Below, piece by piece: positions 1 through 7,114 of a stretch of 12,553 nucleotides of DNA (positions are counted from its first letter, which is position 1; each line of letters begins with the position of its first letter). A program made the position numbers and the translations under genes. The notes beneath the pieces are model-generated. The model was not told the origin of the DNA, did not search any database, and saw only the letters and a list, made by a program, of their open reading frames with translations. Source of the DNA: Synechococcus sp. MED850 (GTDB taxonomy: Bacteria > Cyanobacteriota > Cyanobacteriia > PCC-6307 > Cyanobiaceae); NCBI GenBank assembly GCA_002700765.1, contig PAEP01000047.1, positions 1 through 12,553 on the forward strand, read 5' to 3'.

Positions 1-324
1 ATCTGGAAGACGGAAATCCAGGGGAGAGAGGGTGAGGCTGGCGTGAACCAGGTCGGGCCTCAACCGTTCCAGCGAATCCCTCAGTTCCTTCTGCGCCCCG
101 GGTGAAGGGATGGTGTACACCTGGGATTTGATGAGATATGGAAGGCTGACGTCTGGATCGTTAGCGAGCAGTGACGTGGCATCACTTTCAGGGCTGCCAG
201 GGTTGTCGAAATGGATGAAATGCGTGTGATGCCCACGGGCTCGGAGCGCTTCCGTGGTGCTCAATCCGTAGGAAACGTTCCCGCAGAACGGTGTCTTTTT
301 CCCCAGCCAGGCGATCTGCGCCAA
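1..324 (-). CDS. Glycosyltransferase, group 1 (GT4-like), N-terminal part
   Basis: This is the first 108 codons of a gene that runs off the left edge of the window. The start is TTG at 324-322; an in-frame TAA lies two codons upstream (330-328), so no longer start is possible. The protein opens (M)AQIAWLGKKTPFCGNVSYG, followed by a block around LSTTEALRARGH. This is the N-terminal Rossmann half of a retaining GT-B glycosyltransferase, with the glycine-rich acceptor-side loop followed by the first helix. The later segment with SLPYLIKSQVYTIPSPG and RPDLVHASLTLSPLDFRLPD fits the same N-terminal domain. The nucleotide-sugar-binding C-terminal domain (usual E-x7-E motif) lies outside the window, so donor and acceptor sugars cannot be judged. 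It begins 32 bases after the stop of the MFS gene and is probably the fifth gene of the leftward operon. I recognise it as a type common in cyanobacteria but cannot assign a symbol. Confidence 0.8.
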   Translation of the reverse strand, partial: MAQIAWLGKKTPFCGNVSYGLSTTEALRARGHHTHFIHFDNPGSPESDATSLLANDPDVSLPYLIKSQVYTIPSPGAQKELRDSLERLRPDLVHASLTLSPLDFRLPD

Positions 325-356
325 ACGTTAGGAGCCCCATCAGGCGAAAACGAAAG

Positions 357-1712
357 TTAGCAGCGCTTCCAGGGACGTTCCAGCACTGCTGCCAAAGCCG
401 CCAGGACCGCCAGCAAAATCAGGACAGGCTCAAGTCCCACGCTGCTCACCAGCGTGCCTGCGAGAACAAGCGGCAGGCTCAAGGCGATGTTGATCAGATT
501 GTTCTGGAGACCGAACACCCGTCCACGCTCGGTTTCAGGGGTGTCCTCCTGGATGGTTGTCTGCGCTGGGATCGCCACAAAGGCGGCACCGATTCCCAGA
601 ACCATGCAAAGCGACAGGGTGATCAGCAGTCGCCCCTGGAGTTGGCCGAGCATCACCAGGCAGAAGGTGATCCCGGCTAACCCGGCAGATCCCAGATGAT
701 GCCTCTTGATCCGATGGCCGAGTTGCGCGGTGAGGATCGCGCCAATGGCCATCCCCAGGCCGCTCATCGCTAGCAGTGAGCCGAAGCCGGTGGGGCCCAA
801 GGGTTCGATGGATCCCGCCAAGCTGATGGCAAGGACGTACATGGCCGCGAGCAGGCTGTACAGCAGCACCAGATTGCGCATGGCCCGACGCACGGACGGC
901 CTTTTGACCAGCACCTGCAACCCCTCGTTGACCTCAGTCCAAAGACCGATGGGTGCTCGTTCACGCTGCGCTTCCTTCAAGCGGATTGTGCTGAGGCTGA
1001 GGGCTGCCATGCCGTAACAGAAGGGAAGCAGCAGGAATTCACCCCCCTGGAGGCCGAGGGCGCTGAAGGTCTGATTCAGCAACCGCAGAATCGGCTCACC
1101 AAGAGCGAAGCCAACAATGGTGGCCGCCATGCTGGTGGCTTGATACAGCGAGTTGGCTGCGAGCAGGAGCTCGCCGGGCACGAGCAGAGGAATGGCAGCT
1201 TGTTCCGCTGGGGCGAAAAACTGCGTCAGCACCGACTCCAGAAAGGTCATCAACAGCAGCGCCCAGTAGCCCCAGCTCAGGCCGAGAAACAAGGGTCCAG
1301 GCAGCAGGCAAACGGGAGCGAACAGAACCAGAAGCGCTCGCATGGCATTGGAGGCCACCATCACGCGCCGTTTGGGCCAGCGGTCCGCCCAAACACCGGC
1401 GAGCATGCCCAGCAGGATGGCTGGAACCGTGTTGGCGACATAAACACCGGTCGCCAGCAGCGTGATTCGGCCAGCCCTGCTTTCGATGTCCATCCTGATG
1501 GCTGATGCCACCTCAGCCAGTGTTCCGTTGCTCTGCGGGTCGCTGCTCACCCAGTACTGGGCGATCAGAAACACCATCAGAACGATGTAGAACTTGTCGG
1601 CCAGTTGGGAAAAGATCTGTCCGATCCAGAGGCGACGGAAGTCCTCCAGGCGGATCACCGCCTGCAGACCGCGACTCCCTTCATTCGGAACGCTGGTGTC
1701 TGTAACGCTCAA
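357..1712 (-). CDS. MFS transporter (MFS_3-like exporter)
   Basis: This 451-residue inner-membrane protein of the major facilitator superfamily has the usual length for a 12-helix transporter. A short hydrophilic N-terminus with FRRLWIGQIFSQLADKFY leads into TM1. Motif A (GVWADRWPKRR, about residues 106-116) lies between TM2 and TM3. A FFAPAEQAAIPLLVPGELL block (about 165-183) is typical of the MFS_3 / EntS-like drug or metabolite exporters. The hydrophobic C-terminal half ends in RPWKRC. The substrate cannot be inferred; efflux is the likelier direction from the family. The start is TTG at 1712-1710, and the TTGA overlap shares four bases with the recO stop, which argues for translational coupling. 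An opposite-strand frame of 129 codons at 291-680 lies partly over its 3' end and is only a shadow. Loop lengths between TM1 and TM2 are slightly long (residues 55-80) but nothing is broken. Confidence 0.85.
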   Translation of the reverse strand: MSVTDTSVPNEGSRGLQAVIRLEDFRRLWIGQIFSQLADKFYIVLMVFLIAQYWVSSDPQSNGTLAEVASAIRMDIESRAGRITLLATGVYVANTVPAILLGMLAGVWADRWPKRRVMVASNAMRALLVLFAPVCLLPGPLFLGLSWGYWALLLMTFLESVLTQFFAPAEQAAIPLLVPGELLLAANSLYQATSMAATIVGFALGEPILRLLNQTFSALGLQGGEFLLLPFCYGMAALSLSTIRLKEAQRERAPIGLWTEVNEGLQVLVKRPSVRRAMRNLVLLYSLLAAMYVLAISLAGSIEPLGPTGFGSLLAMSGLGMAIGAILTAQLGHRIKRHHLGSAGLAGITFCLVMLGQLQGRLLITLSLCMVLGIGAAFVAIPAQTTIQEDTPETERGRVFGLQNNLINIALSLPLVLAGTLVSSVGLEPVLILLAVLAALAAVLERPWKRC

Positions 1713-2515
1713 GACGGATTTGCTTCGCCGCCATGATGGCCCACGCCTGAAGAGATCAGGCTTTCCCGGAGCATGGCCAGCGCCCGACTGCGGGAAAGAT
1801 GGGTGCGCATCCAGAGTTCAACCACGCCCAGCAGTCGCAGCCAGACCGATGGGGGACCCATCAGATCACCATTCTTTCGTTTCGGCAGGTCGGGTCGGAT
1901 CAGGCGCTGAAGGAGGGCCAATTCCGAGGGATTGAGTTGCAGTTGGGATCCGGGCTGGGACCCGATGGCAAAACCATCTTCTGGCAACAGGCTGCAGCGC
2001 CATGCCCACTGTCCGATCGGTGGCTCTAGCGGAGCTCCACTCAGACAGCAGCTCTGCAGCGGCAAGCTGTAGCCCCCAAGCGTTAGCAGATGAATGGTCG
2101 CTTGAACCGTTGAGGCAAGCACCAGAGCCTGATGCCCGCTCAAGCTTTCGAGACGCTCCAAATGCAGCATCAGGGTTGGTAGGAGCCCTTCGATTGGATC
2201 CTCGTCTCCCGTCACTTGAATGCACAGGTCGCAGAGGGCTTGGGCGGCAGCGAGAGATTCCAGGTGTTGCCCCAGCCCTGAGAAACTCCGTTTCACCCGG
2301 AGCTGCCGAACGCGTGCCAGCCCTCGGTTTCCGCTGACCTGCAGATCCAGCAAGGTCAGGGGTACAGCAGCAGCAAGGCTGCTTCGGGGGCGACGTGCCC
2401 CAGGCACCGCCAAACGGGTGACTCCTTCGGCGCAGCTGAGCAGAGTCAGCAGCCTGTCGTGCTCCCCGAGCGGGCCGACTTTCAGCGCGAACCCCTCCAG
2501 GCGCCTCTCAGCCAT
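1709..2515 (-). CDS. recO: DNA repair protein RecO
   Basis: RecO mediates loading of RecA on SSB-coated single-stranded DNA in the RecFOR pathway and also anneals complementary strands. The 268-residue protein starts at ATG 2515 and matches the family length. The N-terminal OB-fold (about 1-80) has the expected GFALKVGPLGEHDRLLTLL opening, followed by a helical C-terminal domain. The zinc-binding region typical of many RecO proteins (two Cys pairs) is only partly present: adjacent Cys in SCCLSGAPLEPP and a single later Cys in WAWRCSLLPEDGF. This tryptophan-rich form is what I recall of cyanobacterial RecO, so metal binding may be absent. It sits 15 bases after deoC and overlaps the MFS gene by four bases, inside the leftward operon. 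The function is assigned with good confidence from overall pattern; no enzyme active site exists to check. Confidence 0.88.
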   Translation of the reverse strand: MAERRLEGFALKVGPLGEHDRLLTLLSCAEGVTRLAVPGARRPRSSLAAAVPLTLLDLQVSGNRGLARVRQLRVKRSFSGLGQHLESLAAAQALCDLCIQVTGDEDPIEGLLPTLMLHLERLESLSGHQALVLASTVQATIHLLTLGGYSLPLQSCCLSGAPLEPPIGQWAWRCSLLPEDGFAIGSQPGSQLQLNPSELALLQRLIRPDLPKRKNGDLMGPPSVWLRLLGVVELWMRTHLSRSRALAMLRESLISSGVGHHGGEANPS

Positions 2516-2530
2516 TCAGCATCAGCCAGC

Positions 2531-3220
2531 TCATTCGAGCGGTTGGCGCAGGGCTTGAAGCAGTTGAGGAGCACTGCTGGTGCCGAGCAGAGATGCTCCG
2601 GCCTCCACCAGCTGCACCACCTGGTCGATCGTGTGGATCCCCCCTGCCGCTTTGATGGCGCAGCGCCCTTTGCACAGCGGCAGGAGTTGCTTCACCTGGC
2701 TGGTGTTTGCTGCCGGCCCGAATCCGTTGCCGGTCTGAACTCCACCCGCTCCCGCGTCGATGGCGGCTTCAACAGCGATGGCCAGCAACGCCTCCGTCAA
2801 TCGCGCCATGTCCAGCACCACACGCACTGGCAGCCCGATGTCGCAGATCTCAGCGAGCTCTTCTCCAAATGTGCTGGTGTCGCCATTGATCAGTGCCGTG
2901 AAATCCGGCACCACATCCAGTTCATCTGCACCGTGGGCTGCTGCCCATTCCGCTTCAGCCTGCTTCAGGTCCCGAGGCAGGGAACCGAAAGGAAAACCGA
3001 TCACTGCGATCAGCTTGGGGCCCTCGCGGCCCCCCAGTCGCTCCCTCAGTTGCGGCAGTCGCCGCAACGTGGTGCAGATGGCCCTCACCTTTTCTCGCCG
3101 GCCGGCATCGCAGACCTCGAACAGCTGGTCATGGGTCAGAAGCGGATCGAGAACGGCCTGATCGAGCAGGGGCGGCAGATCCGGCAGATCTCGGGCGGCA
3201 GTATCGCCATGGGGGCTCAC
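2531..3220 (-). CDS. deoC: DeoC/DERA-family aldolase-like protein lacking the Schiff-base lysine
   Basis: The protein has 229 residues, close to the DERA family length, with a TIM-barrel pattern. Blocks recognised in order are: KLIAVIGFPFGSLPRDLKQAEA (family: V-IGFPLG), HGADELDVVPDF around residues 97-107 with the catalytic-type Asp at 102, VQTGNGFG at 161-168, IKAAGGIHT at 189-197 with Lys190, and EAGASLLGTSS near 206-216. Deoxyribose-phosphate aldolase cleaves 2-deoxyribose-5-phosphate to glyceraldehyde-3-phosphate and acetaldehyde through a Schiff base on the lysine of the F-V-K-T-S-T-G-F motif. Here that position is Gln162 (codon CAG, complement of 2735-2737), so classical activity is doubtful, although the second lysine (190) is kept. 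The start is GTG at 3220, only 3 bases past the hpf stop; no ATG is available in frame nearby, and reinitiation after hpf is likely. The annotation as deoC describes the fold and family; the reaction is uncertain. Confidence 0.82.
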   Translation of the reverse strand: MSPHGDTAARDLPDLPPLLDQAVLDPLLTHDQLFEVCDAGRREKVRAICTTLRRLPQLRERLGGREGPKLIAVIGFPFGSLPRDLKQAEAEWAAAHGADELDVVPDFTALINGDTSTFGEELAEICDIGLPVRVVLDMARLTEALLAIAVEAAIDAGAGGVQTGNGFGPAANTSQVKQLLPLCKGRCAIKAAGGIHTIDQVVQLVEAGASLLGTSSAPQLLQALRQPLE

Positions 3221-3223
3221 CGA

Positions 3224-3811
3224 TCAGTTGCGCGCTTGGATCACGCCATAACCGCCATGGTTTCTGCGGTAGATCACCTGAAGCTCGCCGCTGTCCTGAT
3301 CTCGGAACAGGTAAAAGTCGTGATCGATCAGGTCCAGCTGCCGGCGCGCGTCCTCCACATTCATCGGCGGCATCGAAAAATATTTTCTCCGCACGCCTGG
3401 ATCCGGTAACGCCGGCTCGCGGCCCTGGACCAACGACTCTTTCACTTCACTTTCGGCACTCACCGTTTCGGTGCCAGGCGTGATGCTGGCCCGATGGCCA
3501 TGGCTGTGATGGTGGTCACTGTGGCGATCCTTCCAACGCCGCAACTGGCGGCAGAGCTTGCCGGCGGCGAGGTCGATGCTGGCGTAGAGATTCTCGCTGC
3601 GCTCCTGGGCACGGATCACCGTTCCATTGGCGAAAACAGTCACCTCGGCCGTCTGCTGAGGAACCCTTGGATTGCGCGCCACGGAGAGATGAACATCTGC
3701 CTCCCGCACCACATCGCCGAAATGATGAATGGCCCGTTCGAGTTTGGTCTGGGTGTAATCCCTGAGGGCAGGTGTGATCTCGAGGTTGCGACCATGGATC
3801 AGCAACTTCAT
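3224..3811 (-). CDS. hpf: Ribosome hibernation promoting factor, long form (LrtA)
   Basis: Long HPF binds the 30S subunit at the decoding site and dimerises 70S ribosomes into inactive 100S particles in darkness or starvation. In cyanobacteria the gene is known as lrtA, for light-repressed transcript. The 195-residue product starts [20 protein letters not shown]. The N-terminal S30AE/HPF domain spans roughly 1-95 and the C-terminal dimerisation domain 138-195 ([20 protein letters not shown], then HDFYLFRD and [13 protein letters not shown]). ATG 3811 is preferred over the upstream in-frame TTG 3841 because it matches the family N-terminus and has a GGAG element about seven bases upstream. The linker carries a histidine-rich run at 97-106 ([10 protein letters not shown]). 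It is the first gene of the leftward operon and its start lies 10 bases from the likely start of divergent lipB, so its promoter must lie inside lipB coding sequence. Confidence 0.93.
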   Translation of the reverse strand: MKLLIHGRNLEITPALRDYTQTKLERAIHHFGDVVREADVHLSVARNPRVPQQTAEVTVFANGTVIRAQERSENLYASIDLAAGKLCRQLRRWKDRHSDHHHSHGHRASITPGTETVSAESEVKESLVQGREPALPDPGVRRKYFSMPPMNVEDARRQLDLIDHDFYLFRDQDSGELQVIYRRNHGGYGVIQARN

Positions 3812-3821
3812 CCCTCGCTCC

Positions 3822-4517
3822 TTGCCGGTTGTTAACAGCAAGTTAGGACCGGTCGGCGCATCGGCACACCCTCGCCGCGCTTTTTGTTTTCAGCCTGAGC
3901 AGCTGCTGCCGTTCGAGCTGGCATGGGCGGAACAGCGCCGTTGGCAACAGCAGATGCTGGCGAAAAGAGAGCAGCCCGAGGCTGTCTGGCTGCTGCAGCA
4001 CCAGCCCTGCTACACCCTGGGCAGAGGAGCGAGCAGCCAGCATCTCCACTTTGATCCAGCGGCTTCACCAATCCCTCTGCATCGCATCGATCGCGGGGGT
4101 GAGGTGACCCATCACCTGCCTGGCCAGCTGGTGGTCTATCCGGTTCTCGATCTGCAGCAGCGCCGTCCTGATCTGCACCACTACATGCGTCAGCTGGAGC
4201 AAGTGTTGATCGACGTGCTGGCAGCGCTTGGCCTGAAAGGTGAACGCCAGCCTGGTCTGACCGGGTTGTGGCTGGAGGACCGGAAGGTTGCGGCCATCGG
4301 CATCGGCTGCCGCCGCTGGATCACCCAACACGGTTTGTCCCTCAATGTGAATTGTGAGCTGTCCGGATTCGAACGGATCACCCCCTGTGGGTTGATCGGG
4401 CGATCGGTTGGTCGTCTCTCGGACTGGCTGCCTGGGCTCACGGTTGCGGAGGTCCAACCGCTGATGCGCGACGCCATCGCTGCACGATTCCAACTGGTGT
4501 GGACTCCGGAATCGTGA
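3822..4517 (+). CDS. lipB: Octanoyl-[ACP]:protein N-octanoyltransferase LipB
   Basis: LipB moves the octanoyl group from octanoyl-ACP to the lipoyl-domain lysine of 2-oxoacid dehydrogenases and GcvH; LipA then inserts sulfur. Family signatures are clear: CYTLGRGAS, then [21 protein letters not shown], the catalytic lysine in RKVAAIGIG (Lys155 counted from this start) and the catalytic cysteine in TPCGLIGR (Cys189), followed by [14 protein letters not shown]. The product is 231 residues. The start is uncertain: the conserved region begins near [15 protein letters not shown] (from about 3879), but no ATG, GTG or TTG lies in frame between TTG 3822 and that point. TTG 3822 is the closest usable start; TTG 3786 or GTG 3774 would run into the hpf coding region on the other strand. 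The next ATG (3954) would remove conserved N-terminal sequence. fadD/aas follows after 31 bases. Confidence 0.92.
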   Translation: MPVVNSKLGPVGASAHPRRAFCFQPEQLLPFELAWAEQRRWQQQMLAKREQPEAVWLLQHQPCYTLGRGASSQHLHFDPAASPIPLHRIDRGGEVTHHLPGQLVVYPVLDLQQRRPDLHHYMRQLEQVLIDVLAALGLKGERQPGLTGLWLEDRKVAAIGIGCRRWITQHGLSLNVNCELSGFERITPCGLIGRSVGRLSDWLPGLTVAEVQPLMRDAIAARFQLVWTPES

Positions 4518-4548
4518 TAGGCCTAACGCCATCGATCATTCCTCTTGG

Positions 4549-6531
4549 ATGCGCGGCCCCAACGGAGTTGAAGCGAGGGCAGGCTGGACCCCCACAGCGT
4601 TGGAGCGGCGGGCTCTGCAGCTCCATGACCACGTGCGTCAGCTTGCTCGCATTGATGCGATCTGGCCTTGGCTGGCTGAACGCCACGGCGATGTCACGGC
4701 AGTGGATGCTCCCCATGCGGTCCACCCGGAACGGTTCACGTTCCGTGAGCTGAACCAGCGGATTCATCAGGCGGCATCTGCTTTTGGCCAGCAGGGCCTC
4801 AAGACGGGCGATGTGGTGGCTTTGTTCTCTGAGAACAGCCCCCGTTGGCTCGTCGCGGATCAGGGACTGATGCGTGTCGGTGCGGCCGATGCCGTCCGTG
4901 GAGCCTCGGCGCCTGTCGAAGAGCTCCGTTACATCCTGGATGACAGCGCAGCGTGTGCGCTCGTTGTTCAGAACGCAGACCTGCTGCAGCGGTTGGCGTT
5001 GCCGGAGGAACGGAGGAAACAGCTGTTGTTTGTCCTGCAGCTGGAGGGTGAGCCTGCAGACGGAGTTCTCGGTTGGGAGTCTTTTCTGGCTAATGGTGCT
5101 GGGACGTCAGCCATGGCATCCACTGGCGACGCATTGACTGTCGACGCATCAACAGCCGACGCATCCACAGCCGGCGGCGATGCCACCGCCACCATCCTGT
5201 ACACATCGGGCACCACAGGACAGCCCAAGGGTGTGCCACTGACGCACGCCAATCTCTTGCATCTGATGCGCACGCTGGCCTGTGTGGCCTATCCCTCCCC
5301 CGGGGATCCCGTGCTCAGCGTTTTACCGATCTGGCATGCCTATGAACGCAGTGCCAGCTACTACTTCCTCTCCTGTGCCTGTACGCAGACCTACACCACG
5401 ATCAAACAGCTGAAGAAAGATCTTCCCCGCGTGAAACCGATCGCTATGGCGACGGTGCCGCGGCTCTGGGAAGCGGTTCAGGCTGGTTTTGAGGATGTCG
5501 TCAAGACGTTTCCTCCATCTCGCCAACGGTTGTTGCGGGGAGCTCTCGCCAACAGCTCAGCCCAGCGTCAGGCCTGGCGACGGGCCAGAAATCTGATGTT
5601 GGCCCCGGTCCCGCCATCGGGAAGGCTTCTGGCTGCTGGGGAGGCGGCTTTGCGATGGCCCCTCCATGCTTTGGCATCAACATTGATCTGGCCGAAGTTG
5701 CGGCGTCAGCTCAGTGGCGGTCAGCTCGCTTACCCGATCAGCGGCGGCGGCGCGATTGCGCCGCACATCGATGCTTTTTTCGAGGCAGTTGGCATTGAGC
5801 TGTTGGTTGGGTACGGCCTTACGGAGACCAGCCCTGTGGTGAGCTGCCGCCGGCCCTGGCGCAACATTCGCGGCAGTTCAGGTCTGCCGATGCCGGATAC
5901 ACAATTCCGGATTCTTGATCCAGAGTCCTTTGCTCCTCTTGGATTCCATCAGCGCGGCAGGGTGCTGGTCCGTGGGCCCCAGGTGATGAGCGGCTATCTC
6001 GGCAAGCCTGAGGCCACTGCCAAGGTGCTCGACTCGGATGGATGGTTCGACACCGGTGACCTGGGCATGCTGCTGCCGGATGGTTCCGTTGTGCTGACGG
6101 GCCGTGCCAAGGACACAATCGTGCTCAGCAGTGGCGAGAACATCGAGCCAGGGCCGCTGGAGGAAGCTCTGGTGGCAAGTCCCTTAATCGAGCAGGTGAT
6201 GTTGGTGGGGCAGGACGAACGGCAGCTCGGGGCGTTGATCGTTCCAAGACCAGAGGCGATTTGCGATTGGGCTGCGAGACAAGGGTTGAACCTGTCTGCA
6301 GATCTGGGAGGTCAACCCGGAAACCCTGCACTGTTGAAATTGTTGATGCGTGAGTGCAACCGGTTGTTGAAAGAACGGGTTGGATCCCGCGGAGATGAGC
6401 GTCTGGCTGGTGTGGTTCTCGTGGACCTCTTCAGCATTGAAAATGGACTTCTCACGCAGACGCTCAAGCAGCGGCGTGATCGGATCACAGCGCGAGATGC
6501 TTCTCTGATCGAGGGCCTTTATGGACGTTGA
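4549..6531 (+). CDS. fadD: Long-chain acyl-ACP/acyl-CoA synthetase (AMP-binding family)
   Basis: This enzyme activates free fatty acids with ATP. In cyanobacteria the single homologue of this type (slr1609 in Synechocystis) acts as an acyl-ACP synthetase (Aas) that recycles fatty acids released from membranes. The 660 residues carry the ANL-superfamily motifs in order: P-loop YTSGTTGQPKG at 218-228, IWHAYERS, the aromatic/acyl pocket block SGGGAIAP, YGLTETSP from 422, GWFDTGD with the ribose-binding Asp504, LTGRAKDTIVLSSGENIEP, and the C-terminal catalytic Lys640 in NGLLTQTLKQRRD. The start is ATG 4549, without a good Shine-Dalgarno sequence. A low-complexity insert of Asp-Ala-x-Thr repeats (194-208) lies just before the P-loop. 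It lies 31 bases after lipB, so the two are probably cotranscribed; both use acyl-ACP. Whether ACP or CoA is the acceptor cannot be read from the sequence. Confidence 0.92.
   Translation: MRGPNGVEARAGWTPTALERRALQLHDHVRQLARIDAIWPWLAERHGDVTAVDAPHAVHPERFTFRELNQRIHQAASAFGQQGLKTGDVVALFSENSPRWLVADQGLMRVGAADAVRGASAPVEELRYILDDSAACALVVQNADLLQRLALPEERRKQLLFVLQLEGEPADGVLGWESFLANGAGTSAMASTGDALTVDASTADASTAGGDATATILYTSGTTGQPKGVPLTHANLLHLMRTLACVAYPSPGDPVLSVLPIWHAYERSASYYFLSCACTQTYTTIKQLKKDLPRVKPIAMATVPRLWEAVQAGFEDVVKTFPPSRQRLLRGALANSSAQRQAWRRARNLMLAPVPPSGRLLAAGEAALRWPLHALASTLIWPKLRRQLSGGQLAYPISGGGAIAPHIDAFFEAVGIELLVGYGLTETSPVVSCRRPWRNIRGSSGLPMPDTQFRILDPESFAPLGFHQRGRVLVRGPQVMSGYLGKPEATAKVLDSDGWFDTGDLGMLLPDGSVVLTGRAKDTIVLSSGENIEPGPLEEALVASPLIEQVMLVGQDERQLGALIVPRPEAICDWAARQGLNLSADLGGQPGNPALLKLLMRECNRLLKERVGSRGDERLAGVVLVDLFSIENGLLTQTLKQRRDRITARDASLIEGLYGR
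5128..5172 (+). repeat. Three in-frame 15-base tandem repeats inside fadD
   Basis: Three units of 15 bases follow each other: GACGCATTGACTGTC, GACGCATCAACAGCC and GACGCATCCACAGCC. The last two differ at one base; the first is more diverged. They encode DALTV, DASTA and DASTA, a flexible acidic/small-residue linker ending nine residues before the ATP-binding loop. The 15-base unit keeps frame, so gain or loss of copies would be tolerated. Confidence 0.85.
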
Positions 6532-6572
6532 ATCCTCGATCAAGGGATGGGATCGGTTCTCCGGTGATTGAC

Positions 6573-6591
6573 CTCAGCTCGCCTGGCTGAG
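6573..6591 (+). terminator. Possible weak hairpin between fadD and ylqD
   Basis: CTCAGC (6573-6578) and GCTGAG (6586-6591) form a perfect six-base stem with a seven-base loop in the 86-base gap after fadD. A short T-rich stretch (CTTTTG) follows only 17 or more bases later, not directly after the stem. It could be a weak terminator or processing site, or chance. Confidence 0.25.
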
Positions 6592-6617
6592 ACGCTTGCA
6601 GCACACTCTTTTGTCTG

Positions 6618-7061
6618 ATGTCCGACGGCACCATCCTGACGATCAAGCGTCCGATCACTGTTCGTGCCGTGGTGACTCCCACCTGGAAGGAAGAAGCCGA
6701 ACGAGAGATCAGCAACAGCATTGCTGGGTTGGACCAGCAGCTCGCTCAGCTTGAGCAGGAGGGTCAGCAAGTTGTTGATGAGGTGAGGCGCCAGAGCGCC
6801 AATCCCCTTGATCCAAGGGTTCAAGACCAAGTGGCCCAGATTCAGCAGCAGGTTGCAGCTAAGCGTTCGGAATTAGAGGAGCAGAAACGCACCTTTCTTC
6901 AGCAGCAGTCCCAGGTTCGAGATCTCGAAATGGATCAGATCGTTGAGCAGGGTCAATTGGAGAGCACGTGTGATCTGAAGGTGGGCGACAACCTCGTCGC
7001 CAAGATGCAGATGGCGATCGTTGTTCGCGATGGTGTTGTGCAGGCGATCGAGGGTGCCTGA
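6618..7061 (+). CDS. YlqD-family coiled-coil protein of unknown function
   Basis: This small soluble protein of 147 residues resembles the YlqD family (Pfam PF11068), which is found in Firmicutes and cyanobacteria and has no established role. The N-terminus (about 1-25, with TILTIKRPITVRAVVTPTWK) looks like a beta-strand region. It is followed by a long charged, Gln/Glu-rich coiled coil (about 25-110, including QQLAQLEQEGQQVVDEVRRQ). A short beta-rich tail (STCDLKVGDNLVAKMQMAIV and VVRDGVVQAI) ends the protein. The ATG at 6618 has no clear ribosome binding site. It sits 86 bases after fadD and 53 bases before pdhC on the same strand. I infer nothing about its role from these neighbours beyond likely housekeeping context. 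Confidence 0.75.
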   Translation: MSDGTILTIKRPITVRAVVTPTWKEEAEREISNSIAGLDQQLAQLEQEGQQVVDEVRRQSANPLDPRVQDQVAQIQQQVAAKRSELEEQKRTFLQQQSQVRDLEMDQIVEQGQLESTCDLKVGDNLVAKMQMAIVVRDGVVQAIEGA

Positions 7062-7070
7062 TTCAGCGTC

Positions 7071-7103
7071 AGCAAGCCCGTAAAATCCCCTGATCTGCTT
7101 GCT
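7071..7103 (+). promoter_or_regulatory. Inverted repeat with -10-like box upstream of pdhC
   Basis: AGCAAGC (7071-7077) and GCTTGCT (7097-7103) are a perfect seven-base inverted repeat with a 19-base loop. The loop contains TAAAAT (7081-7086), a five-of-six match to a sigma-70 -10 box; the -35 position (CTGATT, about 7058-7063) is poor. A GGAG ribosome binding site (7105-7108) follows directly before the TTG start of pdhC at 7115. It could be an operator around a pdhC promoter, or an RNA hairpin next to the ribosome binding site. Confidence 0.4.
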
Positions 7104-7114
7104 CGGAGACGGTT

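Noticed and set aside
1974..2090. Possible loss of the RecO zinc site (only part of the usual cysteine pattern).
   Set aside because: Many RecO proteins, including that of E. coli, lack the zinc motif, and the tryptophan-rich form here looks typical of cyanobacteria.
2459..3409. A 316-codon open frame on the plus strand across recO, deoC and hpf.
   Set aside because: It lies opposite three well-recognised genes, crosses their boundaries, and its translation is low-complexity Gln/His/Arg-rich with no family resemblance; a shadow of GC-rich coding sequence.
3830..3837. Palindrome TGTTAACA between the hpf and lipB starts, a possible operator.
   Set aside because: Eight bases only, with no matching second copy or known regulator; frequent by chance.
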